Shown here piece after piece: positions 8,052 through 15,199 of a DNA stretch of 34,547 nt (its first letter is position 1; each line of letters starts with the position of its first letter). Both the position numbers and the translations under genes were made by a program. The DNA lies in NCBI GenBank assembly GCA_900318465.1, contig ONKQ01000036.1, forward strand, positions 1-34,547, in the 5' to 3' direction. Origin of the DNA: an uncultured Bacteroidales bacterium (GTDB taxonomy: Bacteria > Bacteroidota > Bacteroidia > Bacteroidales > F082). Below the pieces are notes generated by a model. The model worked only from the letters and a program-made list of their open reading frames with translations, ran no database searches and was not told the origin of the DNA.

Positions 8052-8072
8052 CAAAGCGGCTCATAATTACCT

Positions 8073-9092
8073 ATGGGAAAATTCAAAGACTTCCTGCACC
8101 GAAAAAACATCGACCTCACTTGGAAGGCCTATTTTGTCGACGCTCTTGGTGCTATGGCGTTGGGCTTGTTCGCCTCGTTGCTCATCGGAACCATCTTCCA
8201 GACTTTGGGCGACAAAACCGGCATTGAGGCCTTCGTGACTATCGCGAAATACGCCAAAGCCGCTACAGGTGCCGCCATTGCTGTGGCCATCGCCTACAAA
8301 CTCGGCTGTGAAGGTTTGGTGCTGTTTAGTGCCATCGCCGTGGGCATTGCGGGCAACGAACTCGGCGGCCCGATGGGAGCCTACGCCGCTGTCATTGTGG
8401 CCGTTGAGTTGGGCAAAATGGTCTATAAGGAAACCCAAGTCGACATTTTGGTCACGCCAGCCGTTGTGATCATCAGCGGTGTTTTGGTGGCCTACGCCGT
8501 GGGCGCACCCATTCAAAAGGTAATGACCGCGCTTGGCACTTTCATCGAAAACGCCACGCAGATGCAGCCTTTCCTTATGGGCATCGTTGTTTCGGTGGTC
8601 ATCGGTATGGTCCTGACACTACCGATTAGTTCGGCGGCCATCTGCCTTGCCATCGGTTTGGGCGGCATTGCCGGAGGAGCGGCCACAGCGGGCTGTTGCG
8701 CACAAATGATAGGCTTCGCCATACTGAGTTTCAGGGAAAACCGCTGGGGCGGACTTGTGGCTCAAGGGCTTGGCACTTCCATGCTGCAAATGGGCAACAT
8801 CGTGAAAAACCCGAAAATTTGGATTCCCGTGCTTCTGACAGCTGCCATCACTGGCCCGATTTCCACCTGCGTCTTCCATTTGCAAAACATCCCTATCGGT
8901 TCAGGTATGGGCACTTGCGGCCTCGTCGGGCCTATCGGCATCTATACTGCGATGCCTGAAGGCGGCGCGAATATGTGGATTGGGATGTTGCTTGTTTGCT
9001 TTGTGCTGCCCGCTGTCCTCACCTGGCTTTTTGGCTTGATTCTAAGAAAGATAGGCTGGATAAAAGACGGAGACCTTAAAATCGACTGCTGA
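8073..9092 (+). CDS. PTS EIIC-like membrane transporter, stand-alone
   Basis: The 339-residue protein is highly hydrophobic with about eight to ten membrane segments and many Gly/Ala-rich stretches. The layout and motifs (NELGGPMGAYAAV, TLPISSAAIC, GPISTCVFHLQN, GSGMGTCGLVGPIG) match the PTS EIIC-type family (PTS_EIIC_2). The classic family moves sugars across the inner membrane, but no EIIA, EIIB, HPr or enzyme I gene is nearby, and Bacteroidota usually lack a full sugar PTS. The protein may therefore use a different coupling mechanism or substrate. The stop codon shares one base with the recX start (TGATG), so the two genes are coupled. Confidence 0.85.
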   Translation: MGKFKDFLHRKNIDLTWKAYFVDALGAMALGLFASLLIGTIFQTLGDKTGIEAFVTIAKYAKAATGAAIAVAIAYKLGCEGLVLFSAIAVGIAGNELGGPMGAYAAVIVAVELGKMVYKETQVDILVTPAVVIISGVLVAYAVGAPIQKVMTALGTFIENATQMQPFLMGIVVSVVIGMVLTLPISSAAICLAIGLGGIAGGAATAGCCAQMIGFAILSFRENRWGGLVAQGLGTSMLQMGNIVKNPKIWIPVLLTAAITGPISTCVFHLQNIPIGSGMGTCGLVGPIGIYTAMPEGGANMWIGMLLVCFVLPAVLTWLFGLILRKIGWIKDGDLKIDC

Positions 9093-9577
9093 TGCCGAAA
9101 CAACCTGACAAGCCGCTCACCCCCGACCAAGTTTTGGACAAAATAGCCAAGTATTGCGCCTATCAGGAACGTTGCGTAAAGGATGTGCGCGACAAACTGA
9201 AAACCTTCGACATTCCACAAAAAGAAAAGGAAGAAATCATTGATTATCTGTTGGATAACCGTTTTGTCAACGATGAGCGGTTTGCCAAAAGTTTCGTGCG
9301 CGGTAAAATCAACCAAAGCGGCTGGGGAGTGAACAAAATCCGTTTCCACCTTATTCAGAAAGGCATTGATAAAGAGATAATTGACGAAGCCCTTGGCCAA
9401 ACCGACGAAGAAATCTATCGCCAACGTCTCATCGACATTCTCAAAGTGAAAGCCAAGACCGTGAAGGCTGAAAACGATTTCGAGAGAAAACGCAAATTGG
9501 CCGCATACGCTATGCAGAAGGGCTTTGAGGGTTCTTTGGTTTGGGAGGTCTTGAAGGAATGTCCTTTTTCTTTATAA
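9092..9577 (+). CDS. recX: RecX family regulatory protein
   Basis: The 161-residue protein shows the three-helix repeat layout of RecX, with DVLDKIAKYCAYQER-like and DVRDKL motifs, then YLLDNRFVNDERFAKSFVRGK and GWGVNKIRFHLIQKGI. RecX binds and restrains RecA filaments during recombination and SOS repair. Length is normal for Bacteroidota RecX. The ATG overlaps the last base of the EIIC-like gene's stop codon. No recA lies in the window. Confidence 0.9.
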   Translation: MPKQPDKPLTPDQVLDKIAKYCAYQERCVKDVRDKLKTFDIPQKEKEEIIDYLLDNRFVNDERFAKSFVRGKINQSGWGVNKIRFHLIQKGIDKEIIDEALGQTDEEIYRQRLIDILKVKAKTVKAENDFERKRKLAAYAMQKGFEGSLVWEVLKECPFSL

Positions 9578-9583
9578 AACACA

Positions 9584-9662
9584 AATTACCAATAATTTAT
9601 CACGAATTTTCATTAATTTCATTACTGGATAATTCATGTTTAATTCATGGTAATTCATGTAA
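9584..9662. repeat. AT-rich inverted repeat with phased TAATTCATG copies
   Basis: AATTACC (9584-9590) pairs with GGTAATT (9649-9655) and the arms extend imperfectly inward (AATAATTTATCACGAATT against AATTCATGTTTAATTCATG). TAATTCATG occurs at 9630, 9641 and 9651, spaced 11 and 10 bp, ending just before the -7 box of the LytTR gene. It could be a dispersed palindrome or a binding array. Confidence 0.5.
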
Positions 9663-9668
9663 ATTTTA

Positions 9669-9676
9669 TATTTTTG
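9669..9676 (+). promoter_or_regulatory. -7 promoter element of the LytTR regulator gene
   Basis: TATTTTTG matches TAnnTTTG. The expected transcription start near 9683 is downstream of every in-frame start earlier than 9700, which fixes the ATG at 9700. Confidence 0.65.
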
Positions 9677-9699
9677 CGGCAATCTTTGAACAAAAGCCA

Positions 9700-10578
9700 A
9701 TGAGATTCCCCAAACGCCTGATAACTCAAACGCCTGAATGCCTGACAGAACCCGTCGGGCAGGTGCTTAATGTGATTATCTCGACGCTGTTCGCCTTGGT
9801 GTTCCTGACCGCATACGTCCCGTTTTCGGAAACTGCTTGGTTTCAGGTGGGACGTAGCCATTATTTCTTCATCACTGCCGCTTTCGTCGGGGCGGGTACT
9901 ATGTTCTTGGTCCTCAGCAGAATGATGATGAACTGGGCCATCAAAAAGAGCCGTCATTTCCCGTTTTGGTTATATCTCTTGTGGTTGTTCCTCGAAATCA
10001 TGATTATTGCGGTGTGCCACACCCTGATTTCCTATTTCGAAATCCGGTCCACTGACCATAGTTTTGGCTATCTTTTTGCCAAATGCGTGCTCATCACTTT
10101 TGTGGCACTGGGTGTGCCTTACACTGTCACTATTCTTTCTATCTTGCTGAAAGACACGCGACAACGCCTGATGCTCACCAAGAGCGACACGGTGGAATCG
10201 GACGACGAGGTGATGCCCCAACACACCGAAATCATCAACCTGATGGACAACAACGGCAACCTGAAACTGTCGGTCAAATTGGACAACCTCTATTACATCA
10301 AGGCGGAGGACAACTACATCAACGTGTTTTACCAACGCAGCGGCAACATTGCGAGCTATATGCTACGTTGCAAGATGCAGACCATCGCCGACAACTGCGT
10401 GGATTCCAGCAGTTTGATGCGCTGCCACCGCTCTTATATCGTCAACATCAAAAAAGTGAGCGTATTGCACAACGAGGCCGACGGTTTCGTCATGGATTTT
10501 GAGCGCGAGGGATTGGATTCGGTGCCCGTTTCAAAGACCTATTCGGCGAAGGTTTTGGAGGCGTTTAATAAGAAGTAA
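9700..10578 (+). CDS. Membrane-bound LytTR family transcriptional regulator
   Basis: With the start at 9700 (MRFPKRL) the protein has 292 residues. Four membrane segments lie at about 21-41, 53-73, 88-108 and 126-150. A linker leads to a C-terminal LytTR DNA-binding domain (about 182-290) with LYYIKAEDNYINVFY, MLRCKMQTI, MRCHRSYIVNI and VSKTYS motifs. Such proteins sense a membrane or external signal and bind direct repeats in promoters. No histidine kinase gene is adjacent, so it may be a one-component sensor. The frame is open further upstream to 9541, but that part overlaps recX and lies before the promoter. Target genes are unknown; three phased repeats upstream hint at autoregulation. 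Confidence 0.87.
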   Translation: MRFPKRLITQTPECLTEPVGQVLNVIISTLFALVFLTAYVPFSETAWFQVGRSHYFFITAAFVGAGTMFLVLSRMMMNWAIKKSRHFPFWLYLLWLFLEIMIIAVCHTLISYFEIRSTDHSFGYLFAKCVLITFVALGVPYTVTILSILLKDTRQRLMLTKSDTVESDDEVMPQHTEIINLMDNNGNLKLSVKLDNLYYIKAEDNYINVFYQRSGNIASYMLRCKMQTIADNCVDSSSLMRCHRSYIVNIKKVSVLHNEADGFVMDFEREGLDSVPVSKTYSAKVLEAFNKK

Positions 10579-10626
10579 AAAATTCGATTTCAGAAGAATT
10601 TCAAACAAAAACATTGTTTTATTTTT

Positions 10627-10656
10627 CTGCAATTGGTATGATTCGTATCAATGCAG
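10627..10656. terminator. Imperfect hairpin after the LytTR gene
   Basis: CTGCAATTGGTATGA pairs with TCGTATCAATGCAG with one bulge. No clear U-tract follows, so a terminator role is tentative. Confidence 0.3.
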
Positions 10657-10678
10657 AGAATTAAAATGCATTTACTAG

Positions 10679-10709
10679 AAAAGCCCCACCGTTTGGCAAG
10701 GCTTCTTTA
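10679..10709. terminator. Bidirectional terminator between convergent genes
   Basis: AAGCC (10681-10685) pairs with GGCTT (10700-10704), with A residues before and CTTTATT after the stem. It lies between the convergent LytTR and DUF4143-type ATPase genes. Confidence 0.5.
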
Positions 10710-10727
10710 TTAAATCCCGCCTCAGAA

Positions 10728-11870
10728 TCATTTAAGATGCAGGTAATTGACGAAGCCATTATTAGAGATAGGGAGTTCTTCTTTCCCTGCATAGACAATT
10801 TTCGTTGAAACAACATCATCGCCCATCAACTTCCTAAAATAGTCAAGATTCTGATAGAAACTGGCATGTGTCATTTGCGCTGACTTGATTTCGTACGCTT
10901 TCAGTTGCAATCCATCTTCTTGAACGACATCCACCTCATGCTGCGAACTGTCGCGGAAGAAAAACAAATTGTTGTCAAGCCCTTTGTTGAAAAGCCCTTT
11001 CATCATGTCAGCGACCACCATGTTTTCGAAGATTTGTCCTCTTAACGGATGTGAGGACAGTTGCTCAGCATTTTGTATTCCAAGCAGATAACACACCAAG
11101 CCAGAATCATAAAAATAGATTTTTGGTTTTTTCACCAACCTTTTGCCGATGTTGCGATAAAACGGACGCAAATGGAAAACTATGTAAGATGCTTCCAACA
11201 CATTCATCCATGATTGTATGGTGTGTATTGAAACCCCGATTTCGTTGGAAAGCCCCTGGGCGTTGAACTCGGTTCCCACACGAGCCGCACACAACACCAC
11301 AAACCTCCTAAATTCATCCATGTTTCTGATGTTCAAAACCTGCAAAATGTCGCGTTGCAAATAGGTGTTGTAATATTGTCTATAAGCGTCCCTTGCCGGA
11401 ACTTTCTTAGCCAGCACTGCGGGATAAAAACCGCGTAGCATCATGGAATCTACATCAATAGATTTGTCATCAGCCGTAAGTTCTGAAAACGACAAAGGCA
11501 ACAAAATCAGCATAGCTGCACGACCAGCCATCGACTGAGTAATGTTCTGCATCAAGGAGAAATTGTTGCTGCCTGTGACGACATACCGCAACTCTGGATT
11601 TTCATCCACCATCACCTGCAACATGGAAAAAATCTCAGGCATGTTTTGCGCCTCGTCAATGATGAGATTCCCCTTTGTCATCAAAAACTCTTTACGCTTG
11701 GTGGCAACTTCATCCCTAACCAGTTCATCCTCAAGATTGACATAAGCATAATCCTGAAAGGCCATTTTGCACAAAGTGGTCTTGCCCGATTGACGCGGAC
11801 CTGTCACTACGATTACAGGAAAATAGGCTTTCAAGCGCAATAATTCATTATTTAATTCTCTGAAATACAT
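10728..11870 (-). CDS. AAA ATPase with DUF4143 domain
   Basis: The 380-residue protein has Walker A GPRQSGKTT (24-32), Walker B LIIDEAQNMPE (about 69-79) and sensor VTGSNNF (about 98-104), typical of the AAA_14/DUF4143 family. The C-terminal domain (about 205-370) includes RPFYRNIGKRLVKKPKIYFYD and the nuclease-like D...ExK pattern HEVDVVQEDG...AYEIKSA. The family is very common and multicopy in Bacteroidales. Its role is unknown; links to defence or toxin-like systems are only suspected. It is monocistronic with its own promoter and a palindrome in the leader. It shares its general architecture with the ATPase at 3784-5214 but is not close in sequence. Confidence 0.9.
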   Translation of the reverse strand: MYFRELNNELLRLKAYFPVIVVTGPRQSGKTTLCKMAFQDYAYVNLEDELVRDEVATKRKEFLMTKGNLIIDEAQNMPEIFSMLQVMVDENPELRYVVTGSNNFSLMQNITQSMAGRAAMLILLPLSFSELTADDKSIDVDSMMLRGFYPAVLAKKVPARDAYRQYYNTYLQRDILQVLNIRNMDEFRRFVVLCAARVGTEFNAQGLSNEIGVSIHTIQSWMNVLEASYIVFHLRPFYRNIGKRLVKKPKIYFYDSGLVCYLLGIQNAEQLSSHPLRGQIFENMVVADMMKGLFNKGLDNNLFFFRDSSQHEVDVVQEDGLQLKAYEIKSAQMTHASFYQNLDYFRKLMGDDVVSTKIVYAGKEELPISNNGFVNYLHLK

Positions 11871-11897
11871 ATATTTATTGATAATATTTGCAAAACT

Positions 11898-11910
11898 GAA
11901 GTACTACTTC
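11898..11910. promoter_or_regulatory. Palindrome in the leader of the DUF4143-type ATPase gene
   Basis: GAAGTA and TACTTC flank a single C, a perfect 6+6 dyad. It lies between the predicted transcription start and the ATG, where a repressor could bind. Confidence 0.4.
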
Positions 11911-11917
11911 ATTTTTG

Positions 11918-11946
11918 CAAAAATACGATTTTATTTGATACTACAA
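11918..11946 (-). promoter_or_regulatory. Promoter of the DUF4143-type ATPase gene
   Basis: On the minus strand TTG (11946-11944) is followed after 18 nt by TATTTTTG (11925-11918), a full -7 match. Confidence 0.65.
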
Positions 11947-11990
11947 TGCTTATTCACCTTAAAAAATAAGCACAAGCAGATTATAAACCA

Positions 11991-12020
11991 GAGAAGCCCC
12001 GCCAATTGGCGAGGCTTCTC
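11991..12020 (-). terminator. Terminator hairpin of the fab operon
   Basis: GAGAAGCC (11991-11998) pairs with GGCTTCTC (12013-12020), with an inner GCCAATTGGC palindrome. It lies 29 nt past the fabG stop. The U-tract is weak, as is common in this phylum. Confidence 0.55.
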
Positions 12021-12048
12021 TTCTGCTATCGTTTTCAAAATAAGTGTT

Positions 12049-12795
12049 TTAACAATTCATGCCACCACAGCAGTGAATCACCTGTCCCGTGACATACGAC
12101 GAGAGGTCGCTGGCGAGGAAGAGGGCCACGTTGGCCACATCTTCGGGAGTGCCGCCGCGACGCAGTGGAATCTGGCTTTCCCATTGTTTGCGGACATCCT
12201 CGGGAAGGGCATCGGTCATGGCGGTGATGATAAAGCCAGGGGCGATGGCGTTGTGGCGGATGTTGCGCACGCCCATCTCCTTGGCCGCGCTCTTCGTGAA
12301 GCCGATGATACCGGCCTTCGAGGCACTGTAATTGCATTGGTTGGCATTGCCTGAAACGCCCACCACTGAGCTCATGTTGATGACGCTGCCGCCAGCCTGC
12401 TTCCACATGACGGGCTGCACGGCCTTGGTGAAGTTGAACACCGACTTGAGGTTCACGTTGATGACGGCATCCCATTGCTCTTCGGTCATGCGCTTGAGGG
12501 CTGTGTCTTTGGTGATGCCCGCATTGTTCACAAGAATGTCGATGCGGCCAAAGTCCTTGACGATTTCGTCCACCACCTTGTGGGTTTCCTCGAAGTTGGC
12601 GGCGTTTGAGGCGTAGGCCTTGACCTTCACGCCGAGGGCTTGCAGTTCCTTTTCCGTTTCCATGACGACATCGTTCAAGGCAATGTCGGTGAAGGCGATG
12701 TTGCAGCCTTCCTGGGCAAAACGCAGGGCGATGGCCTTGCCAATGCCGCGACCGGCTCCCGTAATCAGAGCCACTTTATTTTCTAAAAGTTTCAT
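12049..12795 (-). CDS. fabG: 3-oxoacyl-[ACP] reductase FabG
   Basis: The 248-residue short-chain dehydrogenase has the NADPH-binding glycine motif TGAGRGIG (12-19), NNAG (90-93), and catalytic N115, S143, Y156 and K160 (YSASK). It reduces 3-oxoacyl-ACP to 3-hydroxyacyl-ACP in fatty-acid elongation. Length and motifs fit FabG well. The extreme C-terminus reads HCCGGMNC where most FabG proteins have a V-D-G-G-M type ending, so two or three cysteines are atypical. It is the last gene of the fabH-fabF-fabZ-acpP-fabG transcript, separated from acpP by a 151-nt gap that holds an inverted-repeat element. Confidence 0.93.
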   Translation of the reverse strand: MKLLENKVALITGAGRGIGKAIALRFAQEGCNIAFTDIALNDVVMETEKELQALGVKVKAYASNAANFEETHKVVDEIVKDFGRIDILVNNAGITKDTALKRMTEEQWDAVINVNLKSVFNFTKAVQPVMWKQAGGSVINMSSVVGVSGNANQCNYSASKAGIIGFTKSAAKEMGVRNIRHNAIAPGFIITAMTDALPEDVRKQWESQIPLRRGGTPEDVANVALFLASDLSSYVTGQVIHCCGGMNC

Positions 12796-12815
12796 TGTGT
12801 TTGTCTTTTTTTCAT

Positions 12816-12937
12816 CACAAAACCATCAAAACCCACAAAACCACAACTATGGCGGCTCGCAACCGCTTGCCGCCGGAAGCAGCCGGTTGGCGTGCTTCCG
12901 ATGTAATAGAAGTTTTGTCCGTTTTGTATGTTTTGTG
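12816..12937. repeat. Inverted-repeat element between acpP and fabG
   Basis: CACAAAAC (12816-12823) pairs with GTTTTGTG (12930-12937), and the arms continue as CAAAAC-rich and GTTTTG-rich sequence. The core holds GGCGGC...GCCGCC and GGAAGCA...TGCTTCC hairpins. It is noncoding and sits inside the fab operon. Confidence 0.6.
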
Positions 12938-12946
12938 ACATAATGA

Positions 12947-13183
12947 TTACTTGGTGTATTTTTCAATCAGATGATACAAGTCTCCGACAGTCTTGACATT
13001 AGACAAGTCTTCTTCGCTGAACTTCACATTGAATTCGCGCTCCAAAGTCATGGAAAGTTCCACGAAATCAAGCGAATCGGCACCCAAATCGTTGAAAAGA
13101 TTCTTGCCCTCCCTAATCTCACTCTCGTCGATTTTCAGCTTGGAAGAAATCAGTGCTTTTGTCTTGTCTTGAATTGTTGCCAT
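12947..13183 (-). CDS. acpP: Acyl carrier protein
   Basis: The 78-residue acidic protein carries the phosphopantetheine attachment site at S37 in GADSLDFVE. The pattern of three main helices and the length match bacterial ACP. It holds the growing acyl chain as a thioester for the enzymes encoded around it. It lies between fabZ and fabG on the same strand. The 44-nt gap to fabZ is a run of AGATTTAAG-like direct repeats. No other ACP gene is in the window, so I cannot tell whether this is the housekeeping ACP or one dedicated to this operon. Confidence 0.95.
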   Translation of the reverse strand: MATIQDKTKALISSKLKIDESEIREGKNLFNDLGADSLDFVELSMTLEREFNVKFSEEDLSNVKTVGDLYHLIEKYTK

Positions 13184-13227
13184 AGTCTGATTTGAGATTT
13201 AAAGATTTAAGATTCAAGATTTTGGAT

Positions 13228-13659
13228 TCATTGCTTGTTCCTTGTGTCTGGGAGCAAGGCAAAGGAAAGTTCGCCTTTGACACACATCTTGCCGCCCACG
13301 CTGAGCTCGGCTGAGCAGATGTAGATGTTGCGCATGTGGTAGGTCAATGTGGCTTCCACTTCGACGGTGTCGCCCGGCTTGACGCTGTTCTTGAAACGTA
13401 CCTTGTCGATGCCGGTGTAGAAGGTCAGTTTGCCGATGAGGTCGTCTTTCATCAACAGGGCGCACGATTGGGCCATGATTTCGCAAAGGATGACGCCCGG
13501 CACGACGGGTTCGCCCGGGAAATGGCCTTTCAGGAAGAACTCCTCGCCTGTCACGTGGTACTTGGAATGGCACACATGGTTCTCGTCGAGGTTCATCTCG
13601 TCGACCAAGAGCATTGGCTCGCGGTGGGGGAGATACTGTTTGATTTCGTCTCTGTTCAT
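13228..13659 (-). CDS. fabZ: 3-hydroxyacyl-[ACP] dehydratase FabZ-like
   Basis: The 143-residue protein is a single hotdog-fold dehydratase. The active-site pair is H46 (LKGHFPGEPVVPG) and E60 (GVILCEIMAQ), and the early YLPHREPMLLVDE motif is typical of FabZ. It removes water from 3-hydroxyacyl-ACP to give trans-2-enoyl-ACP. In many Bacteroidota the housekeeping FabZ is fused to LpxC; this one is stand-alone, which could point to a separate or additional fatty-acid pathway. It lies between fabF and acpP in the operon. Confidence 0.92.
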   Translation of the reverse strand: MNRDEIKQYLPHREPMLLVDEMNLDENHVCHSKYHVTGEEFFLKGHFPGEPVVPGVILCEIMAQSCALLMKDDLIGKLTFYTGIDKVRFKNSVKPGDTVEVEATLTYHMRNIYICSAELSVGGKMCVKGELSFALLPDTRNKQ

Positions 13660-13661
13660 AT

Positions 13662-13780
13662 TGTTGATTTGTTGAATGTTGAATCGTTGAATTGTTGAAT
13701 TGTTTGGCTGTTAGCTTTTAGCTGTTAGCCATTAGCCTGCATCACCGTTGCTAACGGCTAACAGCCAATGGCTAATAGCC
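13662..13780. repeat. Tandem TTGAAT-type repeat and imperfect inverted repeat between fabF and fabZ
   Basis: From 13662 to 13705 a (TTGAATTG)-like unit repeats several times. From 13706 to 13780 GGCTGTTAGC...GTTAGCCATTAGCC on the left is the imperfect complement of GCTAACGGCTAACAGCC...GGCTAATAGCC on the right, forming a long hairpin. A similar sequence lies at 31181-31252. Confidence 0.6.
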
Positions 13781-13783
13781 TTA

Positions 13784-15025
13784 TTATATTTTCCTAATCG
13801 CCAGACAAGCGTTATGTCCGCCGAAGCCCAAGGAGTTGGAAATCGCAATGTCCAAATCGGCCTTGACGGGCGTGTTGGGCGTGTAGTTAAGGTCGCATTC
13901 GGGGTCGGGATTGTCCAAGCCGATGGTGGGCGGAATGATGCCGTTGTTCAAAGTCATTACACTGATGATGAGTTCGATGGCACCAGCGGCACCGAGGGCA
14001 TGACCCATTTCCGATTTCGTGGAACTGATGTGCGCCTTGTAAGCCTCTTCTTCGCCCATCGCAATCTTGATGGCCTTGGTCTCGCCGCTGTCGTTCATGG
14101 GCGTACCCGTGCCGTGGGCATTAATGTAGATGCTTTCGCCAGCCTTGAAATTGGCCTCCTGCAAAGCCTGCTTGATGGCCAAAGATTGTGTCGTCCCGTC
14201 GGGACGCGGGGCGGTGCTGTGATAGGCATCGCACGAGTTGCCGTAGCCGCAAAGCTCGGCGTAAATCGTCGCGCCGCGTTGCTTGGCGTGTTCGTACTCT
14301 TCCAAAAGGACGATGCCCGATCCCTCAGCGATGACAAAACCTGCGCGGTCTTTGTTGAACGGCAGAGAGGCATGTTTCGGGTCTTCTGCCTTGGTCAGGG
14401 CCTTGCAGTTAGCGAAACCGCCGATGGAAACGGGGTTGATGCCCGCCTCTGAGCCACCCGCGATGATGGCATCGGCATAACCATGCTTGATGGCGCGATA
14501 GGCCTCACCGATGGAGTGAGTGCCTGTAGCACAAGCCGTTACAATAGGCACACAAGGCCCTTGTGCGTTGTAACGGATTGCCACGCTGCCCGAAGCCATG
14601 TTGCCAATCATGGTGGGGATCATCAGGGGCGAAATCCAGCGCGCACCTTCATCATAATAAGTCTTGACGCCGCGCATGATGGTGTCGAAGCCGCCAATGC
14701 CGGAGCCGACATACACGCCCAAGCGGTCGGGGCTCATCTGCATATCTGCATTGTCCTTCATGGCCTGATAAGCAGCTGCCAAAGTGTAGACGGCGAAGCG
14801 GTCGTTGCGCTTGACGAAAGCCTTGTCAACGCCAAGAGCCTCGGGGTTGAAGTCCTTCAGCTCAGCGGCGATTTTCACGGGAAGGTCTGTGGTATCAAAC
14901 GACTTGATGAAATCGATGCCGCAATAGCCGTCCATCAGGTTTTTCCATATCGTCGGCAGGTCGTTGCCAATGGGCGAAACGGCACCCATGCCGGTAATCA
15001 CAACTCTTCTAATTTCAGTATTCAT
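13784..15025 (-). CDS. fabF: 3-oxoacyl-[ACP] synthase II (FabF)
   Basis: The 413-residue condensing enzyme has the Cys-His-His triad of KAS I/II: C165 (VTACATGTH), H304 (NAHGTGTPMND) and H342 (STKSEMGHALGAAGA, with K337). The start RRVVITGMGAVSPIG is the classic FabF N-terminus, and length is normal. It elongates acyl-ACP with malonyl-ACP, releasing CO2. It follows fabH and precedes fabZ on the same strand. The NSLGFGGHNA motif near the C-terminus (glycine-rich loop) is intact, so it should be active. Confidence 0.95.
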   Translation of the reverse strand: MNTEIRRVVITGMGAVSPIGNDLPTIWKNLMDGYCGIDFIKSFDTTDLPVKIAAELKDFNPEALGVDKAFVKRNDRFAVYTLAAAYQAMKDNADMQMSPDRLGVYVGSGIGGFDTIMRGVKTYYDEGARWISPLMIPTMIGNMASGSVAIRYNAQGPCVPIVTACATGTHSIGEAYRAIKHGYADAIIAGGSEAGINPVSIGGFANCKALTKAEDPKHASLPFNKDRAGFVIAEGSGIVLLEEYEHAKQRGATIYAELCGYGNSCDAYHSTAPRPDGTTQSLAIKQALQEANFKAGESIYINAHGTGTPMNDSGETKAIKIAMGEEEAYKAHISSTKSEMGHALGAAGAIELIISVMTLNNGIIPPTIGLDNPDPECDLNYTPNTPVKADLDIAISNSLGFGGHNACLAIRKI

Positions 15026-15087
15026 TTGTCTATTTTATTATTCTCTGTTTGTTTTTTAATGCAGAATTGGGACAAAACCAATCTATT

Positions 15088-15199
15088 CATCATTCTACAT
15101 TCATCATTCTACATTCATCATTCTACATTCATCATTCTACATTCATCATTCTACATTCATCATTCCGCATTCATCATTCCGCATTCATCATTCTACATT
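15088..15199. repeat. Tandem repeat, eight copies of a 14-bp unit
   Basis: Eight back-to-back copies of CATCATTCTACATT run from 15088 to 15199. Copies 6 and 7 carry CCGC in place of CTAC; the others are identical. The array ends on the first base of the fabH stop codon (read on the plus strand) and fills the gap to fabF. Copy number may vary between strains. Confidence 0.9.

Noticed and set aside
9541-9699. N-terminal extension of the LytTR gene
   Set aside because: It overlaps recX and lies upstream of the predicted transcription start, and the start at 9700 gives the expected layout.
15088-15199. Possible CRISPR array
   Set aside because: The units are 14 bp with no spacers between them and no cas genes nearby, so it is a simple tandem repeat.
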